DNA of 64,000 bases from JAABUE01 sp037440925 (lineage in GTDB: Bacteria > Chloroflexota > Anaerolineae > Anaerolineales > Villigracilaceae). Below, piece by piece: positions 39,563 through 48,618 of the stretch (positions are counted from its first letter, which is position 1; every line of letters begins with the position of its first letter). The position numbers were made by a program, and so were the translations under genes. Below the pieces are notes generated by a model that ran no database searches, had not been told where the DNA came from, and saw only the letters and a list, made by a program, of their open reading frames with translations. The stretch covers positions 7,042 to 71,041 of the forward strand of contig JBBITF010000010.1 of NCBI GenBank assembly GCA_037440925.1. The letters run 5' to 3'.

Positions 39563-40702
39563 ATGGAATCAAACGAAGAGCAAGAAGCCAGGCGCGAATC
39601 CTCCTTCCAAAAACGCTTGAAATCAGCGGGCAGCGCCATGCTGGTTCCTGTACTGGCAGTGCTGACAGCCATGCTGGTCGGCGCAGTTGTGATCCTGATG
39701 GCGGGCGGCAACCCGCTCTACGCCTACCTGGGCTTGTTCCAGGGCGCATTTGGCTCGGCAAAAGCCTGGAGCGAGACGGCGGTATGGGCCACCCCGTATA
39801 TTTTTGCCGGGCTGGCGGTGGCCCTGGCTTTCAAAGGCGGGCTGTTCAACATCGGCGCGGAAGGGCAATTGGCGCTTGGGGCGGTGGTGGCCGCCTGGAT
39901 CGGCTATGCCTTGCCCGATATGCTCGAAATTTCTTTGCCTGCAATTATCCATCTTCCCTTGGCGATTATCCTGGGCGTGCTGGCTGGCGCGCTTTGGGCA
40001 GCCATTCCTGGCGCGCTGAAAGCCTACACGGGCGGGCATGAGGTCATCAACACCATCATGATGAACTATATCGCCCTCAACATGGTCTCTTTCTTGCTGA
40101 ATGGGCCAATGAAAGACAAGAATCCCAACAACGTGATTGCCAGGACGCCCGAAATTGCAGAAAGCGCGCGCATTCCTGTCATTTTCGAGGGCTTTCGCAT
40201 TCATTGGGGCTTCGTGTTGGCACTGATTGTGGCTGCTATCGTCTGGTGGCTGCTTTGGAAAACTACGCTGGGGTTTGAAATCCGCACGGTGGGCGCCAAC
40301 CCCGATGCGGCCAAGTACGCCGGCATCAACGTCAAGCGCACGATTATCCTGACGATGGCCATGTCTGGTTTGCTGGCGGGGATGGCCGGCGCCATCGAGG
40401 TAAGCGGGTTAAACTATCGTCATGAACTCGGCTTCTCGATTGGCTATGGCTTCGACGCTATTGCTATCGCGCTGCTAGGGAAAACGCATCCGCTGGGAGT
40501 GGTGCTGGCCTCCATCTTATTTGCTGGAATGCGCAACGGGGGGACGCGCATGCAATTCCTGACTCAGATTCCGGTGGATGTCATTTCGGTCATTCAGGCG
40601 CTCATCCTGCTCTTTGTGGCTGCTGACGCGATCATCCGTTACATCTACCGCGTCCGCGCCCGTGAAGAACGCCTGGTGCTGACGCGCGGATGGGGAGGCT
40701 AG
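39563..40702 (+). CDS. Nucleoside ABC transporter permease 1 (YufP-like)
   Basis: 379 residues with about ten membrane helices, of the BPD_transp_2 family. The segments GLAVALAFKGGLFNIGAEGQLALG and YTGGHEVINTIMMNYIAL are typical, with GFEIRTVGANPDAAKYAGINV. It forms the channel with the second permease. The ATG at 39563 is used; the TTG-started longer frame crosses the attenuator hairpin. Its stop is one base before the start of permease 2. Confidence 0.93.
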   Translation: MESNEEQEARRESSFQKRLKSAGSAMLVPVLAVLTAMLVGAVVILMAGGNPLYAYLGLFQGAFGSAKAWSETAVWATPYIFAGLAVALAFKGGLFNIGAEGQLALGAVVAAWIGYALPDMLEISLPAIIHLPLAIILGVLAGALWAAIPGALKAYTGGHEVINTIMMNYIALNMVSFLLNGPMKDKNPNNVIARTPEIAESARIPVIFEGFRIHWGFVLALIVAAIVWWLLWKTTLGFEIRTVGANPDAAKYAGINVKRTIILTMAMSGLLAGMAGAIEVSGLNYRHELGFSIGYGFDAIAIALLGKTHPLGVVLASILFAGMRNGGTRMQFLTQIPVDVISVIQALILLFVAADAIIRYIYRVRAREERLVLTRGWGG

Positions 40703-40703
40703 C

Positions 40704-41774
40704 ATGGACTGGCGACGTTTTAGCGTCATTGCGCTGGTGATCATTATTCTGTTCAGCGTGGTGGTCTTGATTGGCAAAACCAAAGACACTCCCATCGTGA
40801 TTATTACCAGTTTGTTGGCAACAACAATTGCGGTGGCTACGCCGCTAACGCTGGGGGCGCTTTCGGGCATCTTTTGCGAACGTTCGGGCGTAGTCAACAT
40901 TGGCATCGAGGGGATGATGCTGGCAGCCGCTTTCTTTGGCTGGCTGGCGGCGATTTACATGAATACGATTTTCAAAATCGCCCCTCTTCCTAGTTTGATT
41001 GCAGGAGTGGTTGCAGCCATTCTTACCGGCGGGTTGTTTGCCCTGCTCCATGCAATGCTTTCGATTACCTATAAAGTGGATCAGATCATTGGCGGGACAG
41101 TTATCAACATCCTGGCGGTAGGCATCACCGGCTTCATGAACCGGCAATTGTTCTTCGAGAAAGGCAGCATCTTCGGCGGGCAGGTACCTCATGCGCCGGG
41201 TGTTCTGCCGCGCATTCAAATCCCATTTCTGGCCGATATTCCTGTGATGGGACGCATCTTCGACCAACAGCCGCTGACCATAGCGGCCATCCTGCTGGTC
41301 ATCGTGTCACACTATGTTCTCTTCCATACCCGCTGGGGGCTGCGCACTCGCGCAGTGGGAGAACATCCCAGGGCGGCAGATGCGGTAGGTATCAACGTCA
41401 TTTTTATGCGCTATGCCAATGTCATCATTGGCGGCTTTTTAGCCGGCCTGGGCGGCGCTTACTTTACGCTCGAATCCGTCCCCTCCTTCGAGCCGCTGCT
41501 CACCAACGGACGCGGCTTCATTGCGCTGGCCGCCATGATCTTTGGAAACTGGTCGCCGTTTGGCGCCTGGGCCGCGGCTTTGGTCTTTGGGGCCTCGCAG
41601 GCTTTCCAAATCAAATTGCAACTCTTTCGCGAGGTCATCCCGGCGCAGTGGGCCTTTCTGCAAAACGCCTACATCGTCGGGCTGGCGCCCTATATTTTAA
41701 CAATGCTGATTTTGACCGGCATCATCGGCAAAACCACTCCGCCGGCCGCAGACGGCGTGCCTTACGAGAAATAG
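40704..41774 (+). CDS. Nucleoside ABC transporter permease 2 (YufQ-like)
   Basis: 356 residues and about nine membrane helices. The conserved TPLTLGALSGIFCERSGVVNIGIEGMMLAAAFFGW is the hallmark of the second permease of BMP-type importers, with RTRAVGEHPRAADAVGINVI later. It follows permease 1 by one base and is followed by the ATPase gene after ten bases. AGGAGG for the next gene overlaps its end. Confidence 0.93.
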   Translation: MDWRRFSVIALVIIILFSVVVLIGKTKDTPIVIITSLLATTIAVATPLTLGALSGIFCERSGVVNIGIEGMMLAAAFFGWLAAIYMNTIFKIAPLPSLIAGVVAAILTGGLFALLHAMLSITYKVDQIIGGTVINILAVGITGFMNRQLFFEKGSIFGGQVPHAPGVLPRIQIPFLADIPVMGRIFDQQPLTIAAILLVIVSHYVLFHTRWGLRTRAVGEHPRAADAVGINVIFMRYANVIIGGFLAGLGGAYFTLESVPSFEPLLTNGRGFIALAAMIFGNWSPFGAWAAALVFGASQAFQIKLQLFREVIPAQWAFLQNAYIVGLAPYILTMLILTGIIGKTTPPAADGVPYEK

Positions 41775-41784
41775 GAGGACCCCC

Positions 41785-43302
41785 ATGACAGACAACAATA
41801 TTGTCCTCCAGGCTAAAGGTATCACCAAGCGCTTCCCCGGCGTGCTGGCTAACGACAAGGTGGATTTCGACCTGAGGAAAGGTGAGATCCATGTGCTACT
41901 CGGCGAAAATGGCGCCGGCAAGACCACCCTGATGAACATCCTGTATGGGCTGTATCACCAGGACGAAGGCGAGATGCTGGTCAATGGGAAGCCCGTCAAG
42001 ATCAAGGATCCGAACGACTCGATTGCGCAGGGCATCGGCATGGTGCACCAGCACTTCATGCTCGTCCCGGTCTTCACCGTAGCCGAGAATGTCATGTTGG
42101 GCAATGAAACCACCCGAAACGGCTTTCTGGACCGCAAAACGGTCTCTGCCAAAGTAAGGGAACTCTCACACCAATACGGATTAGACGTTGATCCTGACGC
42201 TCTGGTTGGGCAATTGCCAGTTGGTATTCAGCAGCGGGTAGAGATTGTCAAAACCCTGTACCGCAATGCACAAATCCTGATTCTGGACGAACCGACTGCC
42301 GTATTGACCCCGCAAGAAGCCGAGGAACTCTTTGTCATTATGCGGGGGCTGACCGAACGCGGCGTTTCCATCATCTTCATCACCCACAAACTCAAGGAAG
42401 TGCTGGCCATTGCCGACCGCATTACGGTCATGCGCGCCGGGCGTGTGGTCGGCACCGTCACCCCCAAAGAAATGACCGAAGCCAAACTTGCCTCCATGAT
42501 GGTAGGGCGCGAGGTCATCCTCAAAGTGGAAAAAGGCCAGGCCAAACCGAAGCAAGAAGTCCTCAAGGTGGAAAACTTGCACGTGTTGGATGAGCGCGGC
42601 CTGGAAACGGTACGCGGCGTTTCCTTCGAGGTGCGCGCCGGGGAAGTGCTGGGCATTGCCGGCGTGCAAGGCAACGGTCAAACACAACTGGCGGAGGCGC
42701 TGACCGGCCTACGGCCTGTCAAAAGCGGAAAAGTCATCATCAACGGCCAAGATATGACCGGCAAACCGCCGCGCCCGATCATCGAATCTGGCATGGCTCA
42801 CATTCCCGAAGACCGCCAACGGCATGGCCTGGTGCTGAGCGATACCATAGTAGATAACATGGTGTTATGCAATTACTACCGCCCGCCCTTTGCCAAAGGG
42901 ATGGTCTTGCAGCAAGAAGCCATGGATGCCTATGCCCGCAAACTCATCCAGGACTTCGACGTGCGCACGCCTTCTCCCTTTGTACCCACTTCCAAGTTAT
43001 CGGGCGGTAATCAACAAAAAGTGATTGTAGCGCGCGAACTCAGCCGGGACGTAAAACTGCTCATCGCCTCCCAGCCTACGCGCGGCCTGGACGTTGGCTC
43101 TATCGAATACATCCACAAAGAAATTGTTCTCATGCGCGACCGCGGAGTTGGCGTGTTGCTCATCTCGGCTGAACTGGATGAGATCATGGCGCTTTCGGAT
43201 CGTATTGCCGTCATGTATCGCGGGCAGATCGTTGCCACCGTAGACAGTAGGGCCGCTACCCGTGAAAAACTCGGCCTCTGGATGGCCGGCGCGCACGCTT
43301 GA
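41785..43302 (+). CDS. Nucleoside ABC transporter ATP-binding protein (YufO-like)
   Basis: 505 residues with two fused nucleotide-binding domains. The first has Walker A LLGENGAGKTTLM, Walker B ILILDEPTAVLTPQE and a weak signature. The second has GVQGNGQTQLAEAL (degenerate Walker A) and the signature LSGGNQQKVIVAREL with LLIASQPTRGLDVG. This is the standard form for sugar and nucleoside importers of this class. AGGAGG lies upstream of the ATG. A strong terminator follows. Confidence 0.95.
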   Translation: MTDNNIVLQAKGITKRFPGVLANDKVDFDLRKGEIHVLLGENGAGKTTLMNILYGLYHQDEGEMLVNGKPVKIKDPNDSIAQGIGMVHQHFMLVPVFTVAENVMLGNETTRNGFLDRKTVSAKVRELSHQYGLDVDPDALVGQLPVGIQQRVEIVKTLYRNAQILILDEPTAVLTPQEAEELFVIMRGLTERGVSIIFITHKLKEVLAIADRITVMRAGRVVGTVTPKEMTEAKLASMMVGREVILKVEKGQAKPKQEVLKVENLHVLDERGLETVRGVSFEVRAGEVLGIAGVQGNGQTQLAEALTGLRPVKSGKVIINGQDMTGKPPRPIIESGMAHIPEDRQRHGLVLSDTIVDNMVLCNYYRPPFAKGMVLQQEAMDAYARKLIQDFDVRTPSPFVPTSKLSGGNQQKVIVARELSRDVKLLIASQPTRGLDVGSIEYIHKEIVLMRDRGVGVLLISAELDEIMALSDRIAVMYRGQIVATVDSRAATREKLGLWMAGAHA

Positions 43303-43324
43303 AATCTGATTTGAAACTGGTTGT

Positions 43325-43362
43325 CGGTAGGGCAAGATTTCATCTTGCTCTACCGTTTTTTT
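43325..43362 (+). terminator. Rho-independent terminator of the nucleoside importer operon
   Basis: CGGTAGGGCAAGAT and ATCTTGCTCTACCG pair over 14 bases with one G-U, loop TTC, followed by seven T residues. It ends the four-gene operon. Confidence 0.9.
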
Positions 43363-43645
43363 AGGAAAGGGGGGGGTATGGCAAGCGAGAAGTATTAATG
43401 TAAAATATGTTGGTAACTATTCAGGCATCGCTAGCCTGGAAAGTACCCAGAATGGGTATTGCCAAATCCAGGCCGAACTGGACAAAATTACGTTGTAAAC
43501 CGTTGGATTTGGCAATCCAACGGAGCAATAGGGCAATTTTCAAGTCTTCCCCGACAGGCTGTTAGGGCCTGCTGAATAGTTACATAATGTTGTTAAAACC
43601 TCCCAAAGGTTTTCAGTTGTTCTTCATAGAGAAGAGGAGATCGCC
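43363..43645. other. Intergenic region upstream of the NBR1-lipoprotein cluster
   Basis: No gene was found. It holds the dispersed palindrome copy 3 (43438-43523). GAAGAGGAGATCGCC before the ATG at 43646 is the ribosome-binding site of the first lipoprotein. No promoter with both boxes was recognised. Confidence 0.5.
43438..43523. repeat. Composite dispersed palindrome, copy 3
   Basis: The first 24 bases are identical to 6645-6668 and include TACCCAGAATGGGTA. The hairpin at 43500-43523 is CCGTTGGATT/AATCCAACGG around TGGC, with the GGATTTGGCAATCC core shared with 6692 and 21982. Confidence 0.75.
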
Positions 43646-44764
43646 ATGAACAAAAGCAAATTGTTCAGCCTGATTGCGCTGTTAGCGATGACATTTTCGG
43701 CATGTAATCTACCTTCCAGCGCGCCGCCCACTCAAAGCGCCGATACGATCTTGACGGCAGCTGCGCAAACAGTTGAGGCCAACCTGACCCAAGCCGCCAT
43801 CCTCAACCCGCCTACGCTGCCTCCAACCAGTTCGGCTGTCACCCCGATTCCCACGATGACGTTGGCAATTCCGACGACCAGCCTACCGCCCTCCCCTACA
43901 CCGCCGCCGACCACGCCCTGCGACATGGCAAAATTTATAGACGATGTCACCGTGGATGACGGAACTACGTTTGCCCCCAATGAAAGTTTCACCAAGACCT
44001 GGCGTTTGAAAAACATCGGCACCTGTTCGTGGACTCCTTCGTATGCCATTGTGTTTGGCAGCGGAGATGCCATGAGCGGACCGGCCACCCAGGCCTTGAG
44101 CAGTAATGTCAACCCCGGCCAGACGGTGGATATTTCGGTCAATCTCAAAGCCCCGGCCGCCGAAGGCAATTATAAGGGCTACTGGAAACTGCGCAACGCT
44201 TCAGGCGTGTTGTTTGCGCAGGTATGGGTAGAAATCAACGTCAAGACGCCGCCGCCGTCGAACGTCAACATCACGCTAAACGCCATGGGCGGCACCGAAA
44301 GCGGCACAGTGTACGAACCCGCCTCTGGCATCGCCGTCGTCCATGACACCATCTTGGCCGGCGACACCGGTACGAATTACCTGGCGCGCGGCTATATGAG
44401 TTTTGACATCTCCTCTCTGAGCGGCAAGACCATCGTCAACGCAGCGTTGGATTTGAGCAGTTGTTCTCAGATGCAAGATCCGTTCGGAAGTTTAGCCGGT
44501 ATTTGGGTAGGCGAGGTGCAATATGCCCTGCCGCTGGACCAAACAGACTACAACATCGCCGGGACGGGCATCCAACTGCTGAACGCACTACCGGGCGCTA
44601 CAACACTTGATGTGAAATCGCTTGTTCAGACGCGCGTCACCGAAGGCCAAAGCCGCTTCCAGATTCGCCTGCACCCAGCCGGCCCTACGGATAACGACGG
44701 ACAGGCAGATTATGTCACCTGCGGCGCAGGTACGCCCAAATTAACGATTACTTATCAGCCATAA
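43646..44764 (+). CDS. NBR1-domain lipoprotein 1 with C-terminal DNRLRE-like domain
   Basis: 372 residues. The lipobox is FSAC (cysteine near 20). A helical stretch ILTAAAQTVEANLTQAAIL and a proline/threonine linker follow. Residues 90-195 are an NBR1-type Ig (four-tryptophan) domain: TKTWRLKNIGTCSWTPSYAI, NPGQTVDISVNLKAPAAEGNYKGYWKL. The C-terminal 165 residues resemble DNRLRE/CBM96-like beta domains (GYMSFDISSLSGKTIVNAALDL, LDVKSLVQTRVTEGQSRFQIRL). Lipid-anchored outside the membrane, it probably binds proteins or glycans. It is the first of five consecutive members. Confidence 0.85.
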   Translation: MNKSKLFSLIALLAMTFSACNLPSSAPPTQSADTILTAAAQTVEANLTQAAILNPPTLPPTSSAVTPIPTMTLAIPTTSLPPSPTPPPTTPCDMAKFIDDVTVDDGTTFAPNESFTKTWRLKNIGTCSWTPSYAIVFGSGDAMSGPATQALSSNVNPGQTVDISVNLKAPAAEGNYKGYWKLRNASGVLFAQVWVEINVKTPPPSNVNITLNAMGGTESGTVYEPASGIAVVHDTILAGDTGTNYLARGYMSFDISSLSGKTIVNAALDLSSCSQMQDPFGSLAGIWVGEVQYALPLDQTDYNIAGTGIQLLNALPGATTLDVKSLVQTRVTEGQSRFQIRLHPAGPTDNDGQADYVTCGAGTPKLTITYQP

Positions 44765-45183
44765 AAACCAAAGGTCTATTTTCTTTTTTCGTAACTGCCT
44801 ACCTTTTCTCCAACAACAAGACCCTAACTCGGACAAGCCGAAACCGGCATAAAGGACATAAGTATACATGTATACAAGGGAGAGGGAAACGGATAGATGA
44901 AACAGATTTTTTGGCCGAACGCGGCAAAATCATCTGGTTTTTCCCCCTCTCCCGAGAGGAGAGAGGCTGGGGGGGAGGGTAAGTAGGCAATTACCAGGTT
45001 TATGGTATGCCTGCCTCTAGCATCGGTTTGGTTTTTGGGTGAGAAAACCATCCACGAATAAACCACGAATGCTCGAATGACAGCGTTATTCCTGTATTCG
45101 TGCAGTATTCATGGGCGGTTTGCGCTCAAATATAGGCAAGGTAGGCAGTTACAGTTTATGAGTATTCTTTAATCTCAGGGCGG
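44765..45183. other. Intergenic region with repeats
   Basis: No gene was found. It holds GTATACATGTATAC, a perfect 14-base palindrome at 44862-44875 that could be an operator. Next comes a C-run/G-run hairpin at about 44942-44982 (CCCCCTCTCCCGAGAGG), then copy B of the 131-bp repeat at 45015-45145. TATAAT at 45184-45189 may be the -10 of the next gene. Confidence 0.5.
45015..45145. repeat. 131-bp dispersed intergenic repeat, copy B
   Basis: Same orientation and length as 3411-3541 with about seven substitutions and no gap. The two copies are 41.6 kb apart. Flanking bases differ, so the ends are sharply defined. Confidence 0.85.
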
Positions 45184-45189
45184 TATAAT
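45184..45189 (+). promoter_or_regulatory. Putative -10 box of lipoprotein 2
   Basis: TATAAT, 44 bases before the ATG at 45233. No -35 match at 16-18 bases. Confidence 0.35.
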
Positions 45190-45232
45190 ATTTGGCTGGC
45201 AATGTTCGAACTTGTTGCCGAAAGGAACCAGG

Positions 45233-46198
45233 ATGAAAAGAAACGGAAAACCTATCCTTTTATTCCTCTCGATGTTACTTGCCCTGTTGGCCGCCTCTTG
45301 CGAGGGGAGGGGGGCAGATGACCCTTTCATCGCCACCGCTGTGGCGATGACGGTGGCGGCGCACGACACGCAATTGGCCGAGGCCGCCTCCACGCCCACT
45401 TTAGCGGAAGCAGGCCCCACATCCACGCCCGAAGCGGGGGACGCGACGCCGACCCCGACCAGGCAGATCCCCGGCACCTTCTCGCCGCCTACCGCCCCGC
45501 CGCCGGTCGGTTCGACAGCCCCGTGCTTGCTGGCCAATCTCATCAGCGAGACAATCCCCGATGGGCAAATTATGAAGCCGGGAGAATATTTTTGGAAGAC
45601 CTGGCGGCTCAAGAACGGCGGCTCTTGCACGTGGGACTCGACCTATAAAATCATCTATTGGTCCGGCGAGTTGATGGGCGGCCTGTACGAGTATCCCTTC
45701 CCCGAAGTGGTGCCGCCGGGAGACGAGGTGGATATTACGATCTACATGCAAGCGCCGTCCTCGAATGGGAATTACACCAGCAGTTGGAAGATCCAATCGC
45801 CGTGGGGCGGAGCATTCGGCGTGGGCGAATACGATCACCCTTTCTATGTGCAAGTCAATGTAACCGATTCGTCTTCCCCCAGTTATGGCGTGACGGCGGT
45901 GACGTACCAGGTCATTCGCAAGCCGGAGGCGGGCTGCGCTACGAATGTGTGGTACACCGTCAATGCCACCATCACCACCAACGGCCCGGCAGAGGTGTAT
46001 TACCGCTGGCTGCAAAGCGACGGCAACGATACCGGCGATAAGTTGCTCAAGTTTACGGAAGCCGGCTCGAAGACCCTGACGCGCGAGTGGTCCATGCACC
46101 TGGGAGTGACGCCTGGCACCAAATGGATGCAGGTGTTGATCACCAGTCAGAGTGTGCAGGATTTCGGGAAGGCGTATTTCGACTATTTGTGTCAGTGA
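45233..46198 (+). CDS. NBR1-domain lipoprotein 2
   Basis: 321 residues. The lipobox is AASC (cysteine near 25). The helical segment FIATAVAMTVAAHDTQLAEA matches the same position in its neighbours. The NBR1-type domain has FWKTWRLKNGGSCTWDSTYKI and PPGDEVDITIYMQAPSSNGNYTSSWKIQSPWG. A second beta domain (TYQVIRKPEAGCATNVWYTV, AEVYYRWLQSDGNDTGDK) of about 110 residues ends the protein. The ATG at 45233 is used because AAGGA precedes it. External, lipid-anchored; function unknown. Confidence 0.83.
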   Translation: MKRNGKPILLFLSMLLALLAASCEGRGADDPFIATAVAMTVAAHDTQLAEAASTPTLAEAGPTSTPEAGDATPTPTRQIPGTFSPPTAPPPVGSTAPCLLANLISETIPDGQIMKPGEYFWKTWRLKNGGSCTWDSTYKIIYWSGELMGGLYEYPFPEVVPPGDEVDITIYMQAPSSNGNYTSSWKIQSPWGGAFGVGEYDHPFYVQVNVTDSSSPSYGVTAVTYQVIRKPEAGCATNVWYTVNATITTNGPAEVYYRWLQSDGNDTGDKLLKFTEAGSKTLTREWSMHLGVTPGTKWMQVLITSQSVQDFGKAYFDYLCQ

Positions 46199-46328
46199 AA
46201 AGCCAGCCCGAGGCAGGCCGGGGCGAGCGCTCCGGCCTTTTTGTTTAGGAACATTTATGAAAAATGGGCGTCTTCAAGAGTGGGTATACTTTACGGTATT
46301 ACGCCATGTCTCGAATTGGAGGTTTTCT

Positions 46329-47552
46329 ATGAACGCACGCTCCCATCGCTTGTTCCTGTTGGCCGTTCTCATCGTTTTTGCATTAGCCTGTAACCTGACT
46401 TCGCCCGTTCAGCCAGATGCGGCGGCAACCTTGAAGCCGCTCTACACTTCTGCAGCGCAAACCCTGGAAGCCATGGCCAGCGGAGCGGCTGCTACGCCGC
46501 TGACCTCCTCATCTGCCTCGGCTACGCCGCCGCTGATGTTTTCCTCGGCCACGCCTTACTCCTCGCCCCTTCCACTCAGCCGCTGTGACGCGGCAGCCTT
46601 CATCAAGGATGTGACCGTGCCAGACGGGAGCGTCATTACGCGCGGGAGCGCATTTCAAAAGATATGGCGGCTGCAAAATGTGGGAACTTGCAGTTGGACG
46701 CCCTCTTACGCGCTGGTGTTCGTCAGCGGCGACGGAATGAGCGGGCCCACATCTGCCAGCCTGCCGGGCAACGTCAACCCCGGCGAGACCATTGACCTGG
46801 CTGTGAACTTGACTGCGCCGAGCAAGGACGGTCATTATCGCGGCTACTGGAAACTGCGCAATGCCAGCGGCGTTCTCTTTGGCATTGGAACGCAAGCGGA
46901 TGTCGCTTTTTGGGTGGACATCAACGTTTCTGGGCCGGAATATGTGGCATACGACTTCGTCGCCAACGCCTGTGACGCCGAATGGAAGAGCCGCAGCAGC
47001 AACAGCCTGCCCTGCCCCGGCAAAGAGGGCGACGACGACGGCTATGTGATCAAACTCTCTAAACCCCGCATGGAAAACGGCGTAACGCAAAAACAAGCGG
47101 GGTTGTTGACGGTTCCCAATCACAAAGCCAACGGCTATATTCAGGGCAAGTACCCGCTCTTCAAAGTGCAATCTGGCGACCATTTCAAGGCCGACATCAA
47201 CTGTCAATATAGCGCAACGACCTGCAATGTGTTGTTTCGGCTGGAATATCGTATCGGCGACGGCGAGATCAAAGTCCTGAAAGAATGGCACGAGGTCTAT
47301 GAAGGCAAATATTACCCTGTTGACATAGATTTGAGTTCGCTAGCCGGCAAAAATGTCCGTTTTTATTTGACCGTGTTGGCCAACGACTCGAAGGGCAAAG
47401 ACGAAGCCTTGTGGCTGGCGCCGCGCATAGTCCGACAAGGGACACAGCCGCCAACTTCTACCTCCATGCCAACGAGTACCGAGACGGCAACTCCCAGCCC
47501 AACAGCAAGCATGACCCTAACTGCTACCTCGACAGCAACGCCCACACCTTGA
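46329..47552 (+). CDS. NBR1-domain lipoprotein 3
   Basis: 407 residues. The lipobox is ALAC (cysteine near 21). The common segment TSAAQTLEAMASGAA follows, then a serine/threonine linker, an NBR1-type domain (FQKIWRLQNVGTCSWTPSYALVF, GHYRGYWKLRNASGVLFGIG) and a beta-rich C-terminal domain of about 190 residues (VAYDFVANACDAEWKSRSS, FRLEYRIGDGEIKVLKEWHEVY). A threonine/proline tail ends it. GGAGG lies six bases before the ATG at 46329; the long upstream frame overlaps the previous gene and is not used. Confidence 0.83.
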   Translation: MNARSHRLFLLAVLIVFALACNLTSPVQPDAAATLKPLYTSAAQTLEAMASGAAATPLTSSSASATPPLMFSSATPYSSPLPLSRCDAAAFIKDVTVPDGSVITRGSAFQKIWRLQNVGTCSWTPSYALVFVSGDGMSGPTSASLPGNVNPGETIDLAVNLTAPSKDGHYRGYWKLRNASGVLFGIGTQADVAFWVDINVSGPEYVAYDFVANACDAEWKSRSSNSLPCPGKEGDDDGYVIKLSKPRMENGVTQKQAGLLTVPNHKANGYIQGKYPLFKVQSGDHFKADINCQYSATTCNVLFRLEYRIGDGEIKVLKEWHEVYEGKYYPVDIDLSSLAGKNVRFYLTVLANDSKGKDEALWLAPRIVRQGTQPPTSTSMPTSTETATPSPTASMTLTATSTATPTP

Positions 47553-47809
47553 TCCCTACGCTTGCCCCACGAATTCACGAATAAAGAGCATTCGTGGCCC
47601 TGTTCGTGGATGGTTTCTCTACTTCTAAAAGGCAAATTTGCGCCGATTTGTGCAAGAATTTTTCACCACAAAGGACAAAAAGTACACGAAAGGGTATGCA
47701 GTTACGAAAAGCCCTACCATTGGGAGAAGGGGCGGGCAAGAAATGTGCAATGAGTTATAATGAAAAAAACAGAAAAAACAATCTTACAGCAAGAATTCGG
47801 AGGTAGTGA
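47553..47809. other. Intergenic region with an inverted, diverged repeat relative
   Basis: About 47566-47640 carries CACGAATTCACGAATAAAGAG and TTCGTGGATGG. In reverse complement this resembles the middle of the 131-bp repeat (CCATCCACGAAT, CCACGAATGCTC). TATAAT at 47756-47761 may be the -10 for lipoprotein 4. No gene was found. Confidence 0.5.
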
Positions 47810-48580
47810 ATGCGATATTCGAAAACATGGCGCGCGCGCTCAAGCGACAGACAATTTGCCCGTCCAACCATCAACCCATCAACTGGGCGCGCTAACAAAA
47901 CATTCGGGCTGACCTTCCTTTTTGTACTCTCTCTGCTTTTGTCGGCCTGCAATTTAGGGAAACAGCCAGAACCCACGCCAGACGTGGCTGCAATTTTTAC
48001 AGCCGCCGCTCAAACGATGATCGCCCAATATTCTGCCGGCCTGACCCAAACCGCCCTGGCTGCGCCTCCTACTGCCACCCCGGCGCCCACCAACACCCCC
48101 ATCCCCACCTTTCCAATCGGCGGCTCTCCTGCGCCTGCTCTGCCTTTTGGCACCTCTGCTTTGCTAATAACTCCATCGGGCGGTACCCCCTTTGCAACCA
48201 TTACTCCTCTGGCAGCCCTGGCGACGCAGGCGGGGCCGGTTTGTAATGACTCTGAGTTTATTACCGACGTCAACTATCCCGACGGCGAAGTGGTGCAAGA
48301 CAAACAATTGATTGCCAAAGTGTGGCGCATCAAAAATACCGGCACCTGCACCTGGGACGACGGCTACTCTGTGCGGCACGTCATGGGGGAATCCATGGGC
48401 GCCAAGACCTGGGAAATCAAAACCAAAGATCAGTTCGTCAAGCCTGGCGAAACGGTAGATATTCGCATCGAAATGACCACTCCGGCCACCGGCGGCGAGC
48501 ATGGCGGCTGCTGGCAGATGTTCGGAGATAATGGCTATGGCTTTGGCACGCTCATGTGCATCAAAATCGTTGTCAAATGA
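47810..48580 (+). CDS. NBR1-domain lipoprotein 4
   Basis: 256 residues. A long basic N-region precedes the hydrophobic stretch TFLFVLSLLLSAC (lipobox cysteine near 47). The common PDVAAIFTAAAQTMIAQYSAGLTQTALAAPP segment and a proline/threonine linker follow. The NBR1-type domain is at the C-terminus (IAKVWRIKNTGTCTWDDGYSVRHVMGESMG, KPGETVDIRIEMTTPATGGEHGGCWQMF). No further domain is present. GGAGG precedes the ATG. The long N-region is odd for a lipoprotein, but no better start is seen. Confidence 0.82.
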   Translation: MRYSKTWRARSSDRQFARPTINPSTGRANKTFGLTFLFVLSLLLSACNLGKQPEPTPDVAAIFTAAAQTMIAQYSAGLTQTALAAPPTATPAPTNTPIPTFPIGGSPAPALPFGTSALLITPSGGTPFATITPLAALATQAGPVCNDSEFITDVNYPDGEVVQDKQLIAKVWRIKNTGTCTWDDGYSVRHVMGESMGAKTWEIKTKDQFVKPGETVDIRIEMTTPATGGEHGGCWQMFGDNGYGFGTLMCIKIVVK

Positions 48581-48618
48581 GCCATCAGCAACTTTTCTGA
48601 CCCATTTTTGGAGGTTCT

